DNA of 64,000 bases, taken from contig JADGAN010000002.1 of NCBI GenBank assembly GCA_015231955.1, forward strand, positions 62,001 through 126,000, written 5' to 3'. This document shows, piece after piece, positions 25,346-34,921 of this stretch (position 1 is its first letter; each line of letters opens with the position of its first letter). Made by a program: the position numbers and the translations under genes. The stretch is from Oligoflexia bacterium (GTDB lineage: Bacteria; Bdellovibrionota; Bacteriovoracia; Bacteriovoracales; Bacteriovoracaceae). The notes beneath the pieces were generated by a model. The model saw nothing but the letters and a program-made list of their open reading frames with translations. It did not search any database and was not told where the DNA came from.

Positions 25346-25903
25346 AAAAAATAAGATCGCTGGTTTTAAGGCTTTTGGGCCACAGACCCCTAAAATGATA
25401 AATGCCTAAAAAATGAATTCATCATTTTCCCAGATGCTAGAGAATGTAGCTAAAGGATTTTTATTGTTAAAAATGGTACAGGCAGTGTCCTTGCTTATGA
25501 CAAGGGAATACAGCGCCAGAAAACCCCTCACTAGATTAATCGGGTCAAAAGGCAAGATATACAGAATTACCCCGTCGGTCGAGCCATCGTGCCAATAAAG
25601 CATTGATTAGCGTTTGGTATATAGACTGCAATTCAATTTCTACTTTTTAAAAATGAGTAATCGCCAAAGAAATAGTGGCGTTTTTTCTAGAGAAGGTTAC
25701 TTTCTCTAAAAAGCGCTCGCGTATATGCGTTTGCAAAACCACAAGTGCATGGCACGAATGACGAATGACCATGGTAGAGGGTCAAATATGTCACAAAAAG
25801 GAATGATTCCACTTAAGAGTGGGTAAGATAAAGTCAATAGTTCATGGAACAACGTTTGCAATAATGTTCCAGAAGGTTGAAATAGTTCGGTGAAGGAGGA
25901 AAG
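25346..25903. other. 558-bp region before aqpZ without a supported gene
   Basis: Between the leftward envelope gene and aqpZ. It has overlapping frames on both strands around 25406-25603 (60-65 codons); the leftward one reads rather protein-like (WHDGSTDGVILYILPFD) but neither has a ribosome site, so I call neither. The region may hold a gene remnant. A terminator-like hairpin sits at 25662-25686, followed by an imperfect palindrome AGAGAA-GGTTAC-TTTCTCT near 25690. Confidence 0.4.
25662..25686 (+). terminator. Terminator-like hairpin in intergenic region
   Basis: CGCCA-AAGAAATAG-TGGCG followed by six T. The stem is only five pairs. It would end a rightward transcript that has no assigned gene. 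Confidence 0.45.
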
Positions 25904-26590
25904 ATGAATAAATATTTTGCAGAATTTATTGGAACATTCTGGCTCGTCTTAGGAGGATGCGGAAGTGCCGTGCTCGCCGCCGCTTTCCCTAGTGTTGGGA
26001 TCGGGTTGCTTGGGGTTTCTCTCGCTTTCGGGCTAACAGTGCTTACAATGGCCTTTGCTATTGGGCATATTTCAGGATGCCATCTCAATCCGGCGGTCTC
26101 CTTCGGGCTTTGGGCCGGAGGTCGTTTTGAGAGGGCACAGCTCTTTCCCTATGTGATTGCACAAGTACTTGGTGGTATAGTGGCCGGAGGAGTTCTCTTC
26201 TTAATTGCTAGTGGTAAGGCCTCATTCGATCTTGCTGGAGGATTTGCGGCCAATGGATATGCCGATCACTCACCTGGCGGATACTCTTTTCTGGCGGCAT
26301 TGATTACTGAAGTGGTGATGACGATGATGTTTCTCTTCATCATCATGGGTGCTACGGACAAACGAGTACCTGCTGGATTTGCACCGATCGCCATTGGACT
26401 TGCCCTTACACTTATCCACCTCATCAGTATACCAGTGACCAATACCTCCGTGAATCCTGCTCGCAGTACTGGTGTAGCACTCTTTGTGGGTGGTTGGGCC
26501 CTCTCTCAACTGTGGGTATTTTGGGTGGCCCCCATCGTGGGAGGGGTGCTCGGCGGTATCTTGTATCGATTTATCGGCAAGTCAAGTTGA
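25904..26590 (+). CDS. aqpZ: Aquaporin Z-type water channel
   Basis: 228 residues with six transmembrane helices and the two NPA half-helices: HLNPAVS (about residues 61-67) and SVNPARS (about 184-190). The Arg after the second NPA is the selectivity-filter Arg. The N-terminus ([23 protein letters not shown]) and the spacing match E. coli AqpZ closely, so water rather than glycerol is the likely substrate. GAAGGAGGAAAG gives a very strong ribosome site. The gene stands alone, with higher GC than the sequence on either side. Confidence 0.96.
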   Translation: MNKYFAEFIGTFWLVLGGCGSAVLAAAFPSVGIGLLGVSLAFGLTVLTMAFAIGHISGCHLNPAVSFGLWAGGRFERAQLFPYVIAQVLGGIVAGGVLFLIASGKASFDLAGGFAANGYADHSPGGYSFLAALITEVVMTMMFLFIIMGATDKRVPAGFAPIAIGLALTLIHLISIPVTNTSVNPARSTGVALFVGGWALSQLWVFWVAPIVGGVLGGILYRFIGKSS

Positions 26591-26932
26591 CCTATCGGCA
26601 TTCAAGAGAGAGTAAGTAGGTGCCACTCGACATTTGGGACTCGACATGTAAACACAGCAGGTTCCAAAAAATTTCCCAAAAACATGCCATTTTTTTTTGC
26701 CTATTTTTAGATCGTCACTGGGATAGTAAATTTTATTTTAATCATCCAACCATTTATTATTAAAGTAAGAAGAAGAAAAGAAATAAAAAAAATTTATAGG
26801 CCACCGCTTGCACATGCGATAATACTGCTGCTGATTTGAAATTCTATGATTGATTTCGAAGCAAATAAATAACAAAGAAAAAAAAGGCATAAAAGGCATG
26901 TCTTTTTCAACCAACCTCACAAGGAGTTTTCT
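26591..26932. other. 342-bp intergenic region with repeat copy 1
   Basis: Non-coding, AT-rich. It holds the first copy of the dispersed repeat (26612-26665), then a T tract, a purine-rich tract and TTTATAGGCCACC near 26793, a motif echoed near the second repeat copy (TTTTATAAGCCACC near 30630). A GATAAT element with TG extension lies at 26815-26823 and may be the -10 box for the small exported protein gene. Confidence 0.45.
26612..26665 (+). repeat. Dispersed repeat, copy 1
   Basis: 54 bases starting GTAAGTAGGTGCCACTCGAC. About 83% identical to 30535-30587 in the same orientation; most differences are transitions. It can fold by pairing AGT and CC near the left with GG and ACT about 15 bases later, so a REP-like element is possible. 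Confidence 0.8.
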
Positions 26933-27280
26933 ATGAAATTTTCAGTTCTTGCGTTATCGTCCCTTATGCTCTGTTCGTCATTATTGTTGTTTTCGTTTTC
27001 CATTAACAATGCAGTAGCATCGAATTTACCTGCTCCTGCGGCACCTGCTATTGGTATCGTTACAACATCATCTCCAACAATAGCGACAGCTTATGGTGTT
27101 GAAACAACTTCTGGGTGTAACTGCTTGCCTGTGCCTATTCCAAAATCGAAAATGAAGGTCATCAACAACCAAAATAGATTAGAGCAATCGGCAAAAGATT
27201 TTGTCAATAGCTTTGATGAGAAAGCAAGTCCAGTTGGCGAACAAAATGATAGCAATGGAAATCATGTTGGTGCAATTTAA
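26933..27280 (+). CDS. Small exported protein
   Basis: 115 residues. A long signal peptide ends near NNAVAS, followed by an Ala/Pro/Thr-rich stretch, a CNCLP motif (two Cys at about residues 62 and 64) and a polar C-terminal half. AAGGAG lies before the ATG. It is about 38 bases upstream of the HELTH/DUF4105-type gene and probably in its operon. I do not recognise a family; a small periplasmic partner of the downstream protein is a reasonable guess. Confidence 0.7.
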   Translation: MKFSVLALSSLMLCSSLLLFSFSINNAVASNLPAPAAPAIGIVTTSSPTIATAYGVETTSGCNCLPVPIPKSKMKVINNQNRLEQSAKDFVNSFDEKASPVGEQNDSNGNHVGAI

Positions 27281-27318
27281 TATTGCAACACTTTTATTTC
27301 ATTAAATGAGAGGTGGGT

Positions 27319-29352
27319 GTGAATTTCACAATAATAATATTCATATTATTTTTACAATGGTTTTTATGCTTACCCTCATTTGCTATTGAACAGTTTAAGC
27401 TCACGATTGACGATTCTAAAATGAGTGACAACCTAGCTTCTTTTATACAAGAGGTAGAAGCGCTGATTCCATCGATGATGAAAGAGAGACTTGCTTTTCC
27501 TATTGCCATTCATTTTAAAAAGATGGGACCGCTCCAACAGAGCAAAAAGGGAGAGGAGATTTTGTATGGTTATACCCATTATGGGGATGGCCCAACCAAG
27601 AAGTTCATCGTCTTAAATGATCTTTTTCCCCAAGAGATCTTGGCCAACAAAGCATCATCTCCCTCCCTATCAAAGCACGGTAACCTTTATCAAAAGGCCA
27701 AGGCGGTGATCATTCATGAGCTCACCCACCTTTTAATGGAACAACTAGGTCAGCTAGACTCCCATTGCCGTAATCCCCATGACGATGGGGACTTAGTGAA
27801 AAAGATACAACAATACCGCCATATTTTAAATTGGCATAAATCGTGGCCACTTGGAGTGCTTAAAGCACACAATAAAAAACTTGCGACCAGCCCGGATGCT
27901 TATGAGTATGAGAATTTTTCAGAAAGTTTTCCGGTGATGATGGAGTACTTCCTTTTAGACCCTGTAGAGTTTAAACATCGCAGGCCTGCTACTTATGAGA
28001 TCATGCAAAAGATTCTCAACCATGATCCTGCGGTCGAGCAATGCACGTCTGAGAAAAACAGTGAAGCAGAATATTTTGTTCCTGTTAACTCTCTTGAGAC
28101 ACCACTAGGAGTGTTTCAAGCTCATGCTCGCATCGATCCGAAAAAAATTTATCAAGTCCACTATATGATCGCTGGAAAGCGCGGAGGAAATCCTTTTGGC
28201 CACTCTTCCTTTCGATTAGTCATCTGTGCTCCGGAAAGAACAACAGTAGGCCCAGAATGCCTTAAAGATATTCAGCATCATCTGTCGGTCGAATATGTCG
28301 GTTTTGCAGACTCTTCCCAGAACAAGAGCAAGGTTCCCACAAACGAAGCAATTAACGCTTTATTAGGAAAATTGCATTCGGGGGTACAAATCTTTCCTTT
28401 TGCCGATAAGATCCCAGAGTACACCCTTGCGACTGAGCGCGGACTCATTAGTGTTCCTCTGACCCTTTCCGAGGATCAGAAAAGGTCGCTTATCTATAAG
28501 ATGGTTCAAGATGTCTATGACTACGAGGGAAGATATAACCTACTTAGAGAAAACTGTGCAGGGCTTGCCAACAACGTTATCGCCAGCATTCTTCCTTCCC
28601 TCAAAAATAGTACAATAGAAACACCTCAAAATGTCTATTCCAAGCTGTTAAAAGCTGGACTGATGGACGATCACACTCTTCTCGAAGAGAAGCAAAATCA
28701 AAAAAAATCCTTAGTACAACTCTCTCAATACTATTCCTTTCCTCCTCAAAGTGAACTGTTCAAAAATAACCTGGCCCACTTAAAAGCAATTTTCAAGGAT
28801 AAAAAATTTCACTTCCCTCTCAAGAGTTTCAACGACTATTTGCAATTATCTACTGATGAAAAGAGAAAACTTTTTGAAAACACCATAGCGCAAGCAGCAG
28901 ACGGTGCCAAAGAGAAGAAACTTATTCAATACTATTTTCAGGATTGGCAAAACAAGGCCATCCAGTTACTCTACTATAAAACATTAAAAGAAAAACAAAA
29001 CATCTTAATAGATTATGTCTTAATGGTGAACAAAGCTGACCGTCACCCCGGAGAAAAGCTCTCCCCTGAAAAACTTAAAAGAGGTTACGATCCAAAATTT
29101 TACCAAGCTTTGCTGGATCTTCAAGACTTCTTGAAAAAGGTAGAGGCCATACCAATCACTCATCGCTATGGTATCCCTACTTCAGAGGAACTCAAAAAAA
29201 CACAGGAAGATGTGGTTGCAATTTTTAAAACAGCTGATCATTATAAGACCAATTTTCTTTTTATCACAAACTTCTTAGAGGAAAAAACCTCTAATCTGGA
29301 TGAAAAATTTGATGATGAACAGAAGTTTTTTGATGACCTCCTTGTTTTATAA
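27319..29352 (+). CDS. Exported protein: HELTH metallopeptidase-like plus DUF4105/Lnb-like domain
   Basis: 677 residues from GTG 27319; GAGAGG lies five bases upstream, and a GTG six bases earlier is possible. A signal peptide ends near LPSFA. Residues about 30-245 contain a gluzincin-type HELTH motif, with a later SESFPVMMEYFL segment that could supply the third zinc ligand. Residues about 255-460 resemble DUF4105, the N-terminal part of lipoprotein N-acylase Lnb: conserved FGHSSFRL and ENCAGLANN, with the His and Cys in the positions expected for catalysis. The C-terminal 200 residues are helical. It may process or acylate envelope proteins, but this is inference from the domains. Confidence 0.82.
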   Translation: MNFTIIIFILFLQWFLCLPSFAIEQFKLTIDDSKMSDNLASFIQEVEALIPSMMKERLAFPIAIHFKKMGPLQQSKKGEEILYGYTHYGDGPTKKFIVLNDLFPQEILANKASSPSLSKHGNLYQKAKAVIIHELTHLLMEQLGQLDSHCRNPHDDGDLVKKIQQYRHILNWHKSWPLGVLKAHNKKLATSPDAYEYENFSESFPVMMEYFLLDPVEFKHRRPATYEIMQKILNHDPAVEQCTSEKNSEAEYFVPVNSLETPLGVFQAHARIDPKKIYQVHYMIAGKRGGNPFGHSSFRLVICAPERTTVGPECLKDIQHHLSVEYVGFADSSQNKSKVPTNEAINALLGKLHSGVQIFPFADKIPEYTLATERGLISVPLTLSEDQKRSLIYKMVQDVYDYEGRYNLLRENCAGLANNVIASILPSLKNSTIETPQNVYSKLLKAGLMDDHTLLEEKQNQKKSLVQLSQYYSFPPQSELFKNNLAHLKAIFKDKKFHFPLKSFNDYLQLSTDEKRKLFENTIAQAADGAKEKKLIQYYFQDWQNKAIQLLYYKTLKEKQNILIDYVLMVNKADRHPGEKLSPEKLKRGYDPKFYQALLDLQDFLKKVEAIPITHRYGIPTSEELKKTQEDVVAIFKTADHYKTNFLFITNFLEEKTSNLDEKFDDEQKFFDDLLVL

Positions 29353-29416
29353 ATAACCACCATACTCAAATTATATGCTATATTTTAGTGGACGATAACA
29401 AACGCGAGGAATAGCG

Positions 29417-30292
29417 ATGGGAATTTTTTATGGACTTATGGCCTATGGGATGTGGGGATTTTTTCCACTCTATTGGTACTATTTACTCCACGTTTCCTCT
29501 GGAGAGATTTTGTGCCACAGAGTTGTCTGGTCACTCTTCTTTTTATCCGCACTATTGTTAGTGCAAAAAAGACTGCTACAATTTGGGCGTGCAATTCTTT
29601 CTTGGAAAATAGTACTGATCTTTACTACTTCCGCCCTCCTCATTGGGGCCAATTGGCTTATCTATATTTGGGCGGTTGTTAACCACTATGTATTGGATGC
29701 CAGCTTTGGCTACTTCATGAGTCCCCTCTTATACACTATTTTTGGCGTGCTCTTTTTTAAAGAACGCTTAGCGCTTAATCAAAAAATCTCTTTTGTATTG
29801 GCACTAACTAGCGTTATCTACCTTAGTCTTATCTATGGACACTTTCCTTGGATCTCTTTAGTGTTAGCGGTCACCTTTGCTCTTTATGGTGTGATTCGCA
29901 AAGGAGCACCTTTAGATGCGATTCAAGGGCTTACCATGGAAACTCTGCTGCTTTTTTTTCCGGCCATAATTTTTCTAGGATATCAGCTTAAGCAAGCACA
30001 AATGATTTTTTTGCACACCAATTTGCAAACAGATATTTTCTTGCTGGCTTCTGGTGTAGTTACCGCTATCCCTTTAATTGCATTTGCTCAAGCAGTAAGA
30101 GTGTTGCCCTTAAGTACCATGGGCATTTTGCAATACCTGTCGCCGACACTACAATTTTTTCTAGGATTGTTCCTTTACGATGAACCGTTTCCTGCAAACC
30201 GTTTTTTTGGTTTTCTCTTAATTTGGGCCTCGGCAGGGATCTATTTTATCCGTTGGAAAAACACTGATAGAGCAGCTGAAGCTAAATATTGA
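29417..30292 (+). CDS. rarD: RarD-like EamA/DMT transporter
   Basis: 291 residues with about ten hydrophobic helices in two EamA halves. The opening MGIFYGLMAYGMWGFFPLYW and LCHRVVWSL are characteristic of RarD (chloramphenicol-sensitive protein). Other family features are NWLIYIWAV, ASFGYFMSPL and GILQYLSPTLQFFLGLF. RarD proteins are inner-membrane exporters or permeases whose physiological substrate is not settled. The gene appears to be transcribed alone, with TATATT about 45 bases upstream. Confidence 0.93.
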   Translation: MGIFYGLMAYGMWGFFPLYWYYLLHVSSGEILCHRVVWSLFFLSALLLVQKRLLQFGRAILSWKIVLIFTTSALLIGANWLIYIWAVVNHYVLDASFGYFMSPLLYTIFGVLFFKERLALNQKISFVLALTSVIYLSLIYGHFPWISLVLAVTFALYGVIRKGAPLDAIQGLTMETLLLFFPAIIFLGYQLKQAQMIFLHTNLQTDIFLLASGVVTAIPLIAFAQAVRVLPLSTMGILQYLSPTLQFFLGLFLYDEPFPANRFFGFLLIWASAGIYFIRWKNTDRAAEAKY

Positions 30293-30698
30293 CAGCTCCA
30301 CAAAAATGTAAATATAAATAAGGAAAAGCAAAGAGACCTCATTATTTGCAACTATTTTCAAAATTAATGGATTGATGTTTATATAAGAAGTTAAAAATAT
30401 TTCAAATACCTTTATGATTTTTTGATCGCTGAAAACGCTTATTTAATAATTTTCTCTTTTCTTTGATTAATTTCGCCCCATTTTCCTTCGATTTCCTGAT
30501 TGTAGAATTAAGATTAATGAGTAGATGAGTGGGGGTGAGTAGGTGCCATTCACATTTGGTACTCGATATGTAAGTACAGCAAGTCCCCCAAAAAAACGGC
30601 CACCACCAATTTTTAAGCTTGAATTATTTTATAAGCCACCTTACTTAAGGATTATATGTTTGCTCAATATTTTGACTAGTAGAAAATCTCCATTTCAA
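30293..30698. other. 406-bp AT-rich intergenic region with repeat copy 2
   Basis: No supported gene. It holds the second repeat copy (30535-30587) and, further right, TTTTATAAGCCACC near 30630, similar to a motif downstream of copy 1. TGGGGG before and CCCCCA after copy 2 could pair and enclose it. Confidence 0.45.
30535..30587 (+). repeat. Dispersed repeat, copy 2
   Basis: 53 bases starting GTGAGTAGGTGCCATTCACA, direct repeat of 26612-26665. GAGTA and TACTC plus CCA and TGG within it can pair. Confidence 0.8.
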
Positions 30699-32093
30699 CT
30701 ACTTTCTTTTCCAAGTGATGGGAACTAAAAACTCTATGTCGGCCTTAACTCCATCATTTCCATCGTCCACATTCAATCGATGCCCCACCTGATTACCCTC
30801 ATTCTTTCTTTTATCTGTGATTACAATGCTAGGGGCCTGTTTGTTTAGCTCGCACACTCCAAAAACGCCCAGACGTGTATTATTATGCGCGCTTCCAGTA
30901 AGCACTACTACCTTTTGCTTCTTTTCTCGCTCATAATCCAAGATCAACTTTGAGGTATAGTTAAAACCTTTATATCGCTCGATTCCCTGTGAACCAAATG
31001 CGGTCATGCCTACCGAATAGGAAGTTTCCGTATCCAACGCCACTATGCGGACCTGGTGGCGTTTTGCCTCTTTTACCAACTCTGTAAAATTATATTTTTT
31101 CCACAACGCCCCCCTATTTTCGGCCTCGGTGCCAAGGTAATTAGGAACTCCGTGGCCTTGATCTAAAATATCTAAACGCTTGGCCAATTCAGCAGGCATT
31201 TCATCACTTTTACTTTGCAGATATTGATCCAATAATTTTTGGTGACTAGAATAGTACAAATGCTCTAATCCTAAAATGGCATTACTGGCCTTCATTTTAT
31301 CCATAAGTTCAATTAGCACGCGTTTTGACATCATATCGGGATGCATCTCTCCAACCACCACCGTATCGTAGTGATCTATAAGCTCTGCAAGTACTGCCAC
31401 TGGATCTTCCAAAGGAGCAGTCACTTGTAAGGGACTTTTTTCCTTTGGGCAATAAGCATCAAAAAAATGGTCTGACATTGTTAATAACGTAAACACCGAT
31501 TCTCTCGAGGGAACCAACTCTTGAGTAAAAGTTGAAGAAGAAAGATCACACTCTTTTTGTGTATCTAAATTCACAATTGTTCTTAACTCTTCATTACTAA
31601 TAGTCTTTGCAAACGCTTTAATCTCCTCAATGGCCTTTGCTGAAAAATCTTGATTCTCCAATAACTCACTTAAATCAAGTTTCTTAAGTTTTTTTATTTC
31701 AGGGGGAAGTATGGTTATTTGGTTACCATCAAGATTTAGCATTATTAAATTAGTAAGCTCTCCTATCTCTTTAGGTAATACAGTAAGCTCATTATCACCC
31801 AAATTTAATTCCTTTAAGTTCTTAAGCAATCCAATCTCTTTAGGTAATACTTTTAACTTCACACCAGCGAGAGAAAGGGAATATAAATGTTCACGCTCGT
31901 TTGGAGTCAATGCCTCTATCAAATCTTGCAAATCATTCTCAAACATTACCTCATCATTAAGTCTTAAACTTTTACTTTTAGGATTGTTCTTGAACTTCAT
32001 CAACTTATCCTGTACTCCTGTCGACAGTTGTGCATAAGAGTGAAAAGGAAAAGTGATCACTATAAATGATAATACAATTTTTAAAAGTTTCAT
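30699..32093 (-). CDS. Exported LRR protein fused to Tiki/ChaN-like domain
   Basis: 464 residues with signal peptide (cleavage near HSYAQ). Residues about 65-145 contain three leucine-rich repeats ([45 protein letters not shown]). Residues about 235-420 resemble the Tiki/ChaN/EreA-type superfamily: [11 protein letters not shown] (the GExH element), [30 protein letters not shown], and [11 protein letters not shown] near the end. Members bind or hydrolyse diverse substrates, often with metal or haem, and this fold also occurs in secreted toxins. The combination with an exported LRR is unusual. It could act on a host, prey or envelope target, but that is inference. Confidence 0.75.
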   Translation of the reverse strand: MKLLKIVLSFIVITFPFHSYAQLSTGVQDKLMKFKNNPKSKSLRLNDEVMFENDLQDLIEALTPNEREHLYSLSLAGVKLKVLPKEIGLLKNLKELNLGDNELTVLPKEIGELTNLIMLNLDGNQITILPPEIKKLKKLDLSELLENQDFSAKAIEEIKAFAKTISNEELRTIVNLDTQKECDLSSSTFTQELVPSRESVFTLLTMSDHFFDAYCPKEKSPLQVTAPLEDPVAVLAELIDHYDTVVVGEMHPDMMSKRVLIELMDKMKASNAILGLEHLYYSSHQKLLDQYLQSKSDEMPAELAKRLDILDQGHGVPNYLGTEAENRGALWKKYNFTELVKEAKRHQVRIVALDTETSYSVGMTAFGSQGIERYKGFNYTSKLILDYEREKKQKVVVLTGSAHNNTRLGVFGVCELNKQAPSIVITDKRKNEGNQVGHRLNVDDGNDGVKADIEFLVPITWKRK

Positions 32094-32539
32094 TTTACTC
32101 TACCTCATTATTATTTTTACAAAACAATAAAATTTACAGTCTATAATAATATTTTGTTTAATAAATGTTGATCATCAGTAGTATAAACATTATAACAAGG
32201 AACTTTCTGGATGCTTTTTAAGTAGAATAAAAAATAGATTCATAACTTACTTAATTTGCTTTAATACTGAAATTATTACACTTCATCACTGTCCCTCATT
32301 TTCAAGCAATAAAAAAATACTCAATAAATTTCAAGGAAAGTTGGCATTTTAAATGCTTACGTCCTCTTCGGCCTTCGATTATCAGAAAACAAACGGCCAT
32401 ATCTCAAATCAACATTCCTGCCTGACACCCGGCAAAATCTTAATTAGAAGACTATTGTTATATAGGAATGCCGTGGCACTTTGGGCAAGGCCTATTTTTT
32501 TTTGTTGTAATTTTGTTAGAACTACTAAAACATTATAAA
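32094..32539. other. 446-bp AT-rich intergenic region
   Basis: Divergent region between the leftward LRR gene and the rightward PAS-LuxR gene. It contains a palindrome GCATTT-T-AAATGC near 32344-32356 and TTATATAGG near 32458. No gene is supported; a frame from 32468 extends the regulator by 24 hydrophobic residues but looks spurious. Confidence 0.4.
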
Positions 32540-33391
32540 ATGGTAGGTGAAAATCGATATCAAAAAATTTTTGAGACCATTTTACATGGTTTAGTTTGTC
32601 TTGATGAAAACGGTCGTATTACTGAAGCCAATTCAAGCGCAATCAAGATTTTGGGTATTGCCCTTGAAAAGATGCAAGAGATTAGTGATCCTGATAGTTA
32701 TTGGAGAAGTACCGATGAGAATGGGATGCCTTTTTCGAAGGAAGGTCATCCAGCATTGAAAGTCCTTAGAGATGGAAGGGCAGTTCAAAATTTGATGGTG
32801 GGGATTTATGTGCCAACGATACAAGAGAAGAAGTGGCTTTTAGCGAATGTGACAAAGTTGAGTGATCGGTGTGTGTGTGTGTGTTTTAGCGATATTACAA
32901 CTCAAAAATTAAGGATACAAGAAGAGCTAGCAGCGAGCGGTAAAGAGGCCCTCCATTGTAGGGTTGCGCTTAAAAATGTTCTCCAGCAAATCGAAGAGGA
33001 GAAAAATCTCATACGATCGCAAGTGGCCTTGAACATTGAAAGAAATATTAAACCTCTTTTGTTGAAAATGAACAATATCATTCAAAAGCTGCCAGCTAAT
33101 GAGAGCGGAGTGATTGTAGGGTATACGCAAATGATGGAGCACTTTTTAAATGAGATTAATTCTGATTTTTATAAGAAGCTTGAAAATATCGCTCATTTAA
33201 CTGCCAGTGAAGCTCGGGTAGCCCACTTAATTAAGGCCGGCAAGACGATTAAAGAAGTTGCTTTACACTTAAATATCTCCAATGAAACTGTCAAAAAACA
33301 TATTACCCACATCAAGAAGAAGATGGGGATTGTTGCTACCTCTAAGAATCATCCTCGCAAAACACTGAAGGGCCACCTTTATCATCTCTAG
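32540..33391 (+). CDS. PAS-domain LuxR-type transcription regulator
   Basis: 283 residues from ATG 32540. Residues about 5-125 are a PAS domain (YQKIFETILHGLVCLDENGRITEAN, shown here only by its start YQKIFETILHG). A coiled-coil linker of about 70 residues follows. The C-terminal 60 residues are a LuxR/GerE helix-turn-helix: LTASEARVAHLIKAGKTIKE and ISNETVKKHITHIKKKMGI. No receiver or kinase domain is present, so the protein probably senses a small ligand or redox state through PAS and regulates transcription directly. No good ribosome site is seen, so the start is tentative; ATG 32468 would add 24 residues. It is just upstream of a chemoreceptor gene. Confidence 0.82.
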   Translation: MVGENRYQKIFETILHGLVCLDENGRITEANSSAIKILGIALEKMQEISDPDSYWRSTDENGMPFSKEGHPALKVLRDGRAVQNLMVGIYVPTIQEKKWLLANVTKLSDRCVCVCFSDITTQKLRIQEELAASGKEALHCRVALKNVLQQIEEEKNLIRSQVALNIERNIKPLLLKMNNIIQKLPANESGVIVGYTQMMEHFLNEINSDFYKKLENIAHLTASEARVAHLIKAGKTIKEVALHLNISNETVKKHITHIKKKMGIVATSKNHPRKTLKGHLYHL

Positions 33392-33412
33392 GTGGTATTT
33401 TTCATACCACTT
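33390..33412 (+). terminator. Hairpin after PAS-LuxR gene
   Basis: AGGTGGTAT-TTTTC-ATACCACTT, a nine-pair stem with one G-U pair, overlapping the stop codon. There is no U tract directly after, so termination may be weak. Confidence 0.45.
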
Positions 33413-33502
33413 ATGCCCCTTAAATATCCTCTTTGGAGGTAAGCTAAATTAGTCGAAAGGGAATACTATTAGTAATGGCATACTTAAAGCTTTAGGATAG
33501 GG

Positions 33503-34894
33503 ATGAAATTTCAACTAAACTTAAATATTAATAAGAAAATTTTTGCAATTATTGCGACTATCGTTTTATTAATGGGGGTGAGTAATTTGACAGTTGGGAT
33601 ACGACAATTCAAAGAACTCGCCAAGGAGTTAGAAGAGCTCAATAAGAAAATTATGAATTTTGAAGTTGCAGAGTTGCAACGACTTACTAAGAGAGAGTTT
33701 GAAATTCTTGATGCTGCAGGAATGGTTAAAGAAGAGGTGTACTTAAATAAATCAAAAGAAAAGGTTTATAAAAAGGTTGCAGAACTAAATAAGGATAATG
33801 AGATTAAAAATCACTATCTTTATATTGTTGATAGCAATAAAAAGATCGTTGCTCACCCTAGTTTTCAATTAGGAGCGACGCTAGAGGGGCCATTTGTACA
33901 AGAGATGATTAGTAAGCAAAATGGTCGAATTGAATATCAAGATCAAAAGGAGAGTTATATTGGTCTATATGAGACCTTTTCAGAGTTTGGATGGACGATG
34001 GTCACGCTCTATCGAAAAGGTTATCTTTATGAATCAATTAATAATTTTATTTATAAGATTGTCATCGTTACCACTGCGACACTTTTGGTATCAATTGGAA
34101 TGATGTTTTATCTAAAAGCCTTTTTAAGTAAATTTTCTTCAAGTTTAATTCAGGAGTCTAAAAAGGTTGAAGAGAGTAGCAATGAGATTTTAACCGGTAG
34201 TAAAAATTTAGAGGAGCGCAGTGCCAGTAGCGCAAACGCACTGTCCTCAACTGCAGCAACATTAGAACAGATAACTGGCACAGTTTTGCAAACTGCCGAA
34301 AATTCCAATCGAGCACAAAAATTGGCAGAGGAGTCGTATCAGGTAGTAAAGGAGGGTACTATTATTTCCAACGAAATGGCAGTGGCCATGAGTGAAATAT
34401 CAGATTCCAGTGAGAAGATTTCAAGCATAGTCAATATGGTGAATGAGGTGGCTTTTCAAACTAATATTTTAGCGATTAATGCGGCCATTGAAGCTGCCAA
34501 GGCGGGAGAGCAAGGAAAGGGCTTTGCGGTAGTAGCAATTGAGGTTCGAGATTTAGCACAAAGAACCACCACTGCTGTCAATGAAGTAAAAAAATTGATT
34601 CAACTGGATATTGAAACTGTAAAAAAGGGAAATGCCTTGGTTAAGAAAAATGAGCATAAGCTGCAAGAGATCGTGGATAGTTTTAAAAAGGTATCGGGTA
34701 TTCTAATAGAGATCTCTAGTGCGACTAAAGAGCAGTCACAAGGAGTAGAGGTGATTAATAATGCGGTAGCAAAGCTACAAACCATCATTCAAGAAAACTT
34801 AAATCTAGTCCAAGAGATCACCTTGTCAAATCAAAATATGACCAAACAAGCTAATAACATGCAGTTGCTGATAACTCAAAACTTATCGGCCTAA
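33503..34894 (+). CDS. Methyl-accepting chemotaxis protein
   Basis: 463 residues. Transmembrane helices at about 12-33 and 183-205 enclose a periplasmic single-Cache-type domain (about 36-180; note [16 protein letters not shown] and [11 protein letters not shown]). The cytoplasmic part contains the canonical hairpin tip [20 protein letters not shown] followed by [11 protein letters not shown] (about 314-345), which binds CheA and CheW. I see no HAMP domain between TM2 and the signalling helices and no CheR-binding pentapeptide at the C-terminus. AGGATAGGG precedes the ATG. Followed after 27 bases by a secreted Cache-domain protein. Confidence 0.93.
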   Translation: MKFQLNLNINKKIFAIIATIVLLMGVSNLTVGIRQFKELAKELEELNKKIMNFEVAELQRLTKREFEILDAAGMVKEEVYLNKSKEKVYKKVAELNKDNEIKNHYLYIVDSNKKIVAHPSFQLGATLEGPFVQEMISKQNGRIEYQDQKESYIGLYETFSEFGWTMVTLYRKGYLYESINNFIYKIVIVTTATLLVSIGMMFYLKAFLSKFSSSLIQESKKVEESSNEILTGSKNLEERSASSANALSSTAATLEQITGTVLQTAENSNRAQKLAEESYQVVKEGTIISNEMAVAMSEISDSSEKISSIVNMVNEVAFQTNILAINAAIEAAKAGEQGKGFAVVAIEVRDLAQRTTTAVNEVKKLIQLDIETVKKGNALVKKNEHKLQEIVDSFKKVSGILIEISSATKEQSQGVEVINNAVAKLQTIIQENLNLVQEITLSNQNMTKQANNMQLLITQNLSA

Positions 34895-34921
34895 TAGTGA
34901 TTTCAATTACAAGGAGTATTT

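Noticed and set aside
25413-25598. Overlapping small frames on both strands before aqpZ
   Set aside because: Neither has a ribosome site or recognisable domain; described only as an intergenic region.
32472-32492. TGGCAC...GCAA resembling a sigma-54 promoter before the PAS-LuxR gene
   Set aside because: The distance between the GG and GC elements is eight bases instead of ten, so it does not fit.
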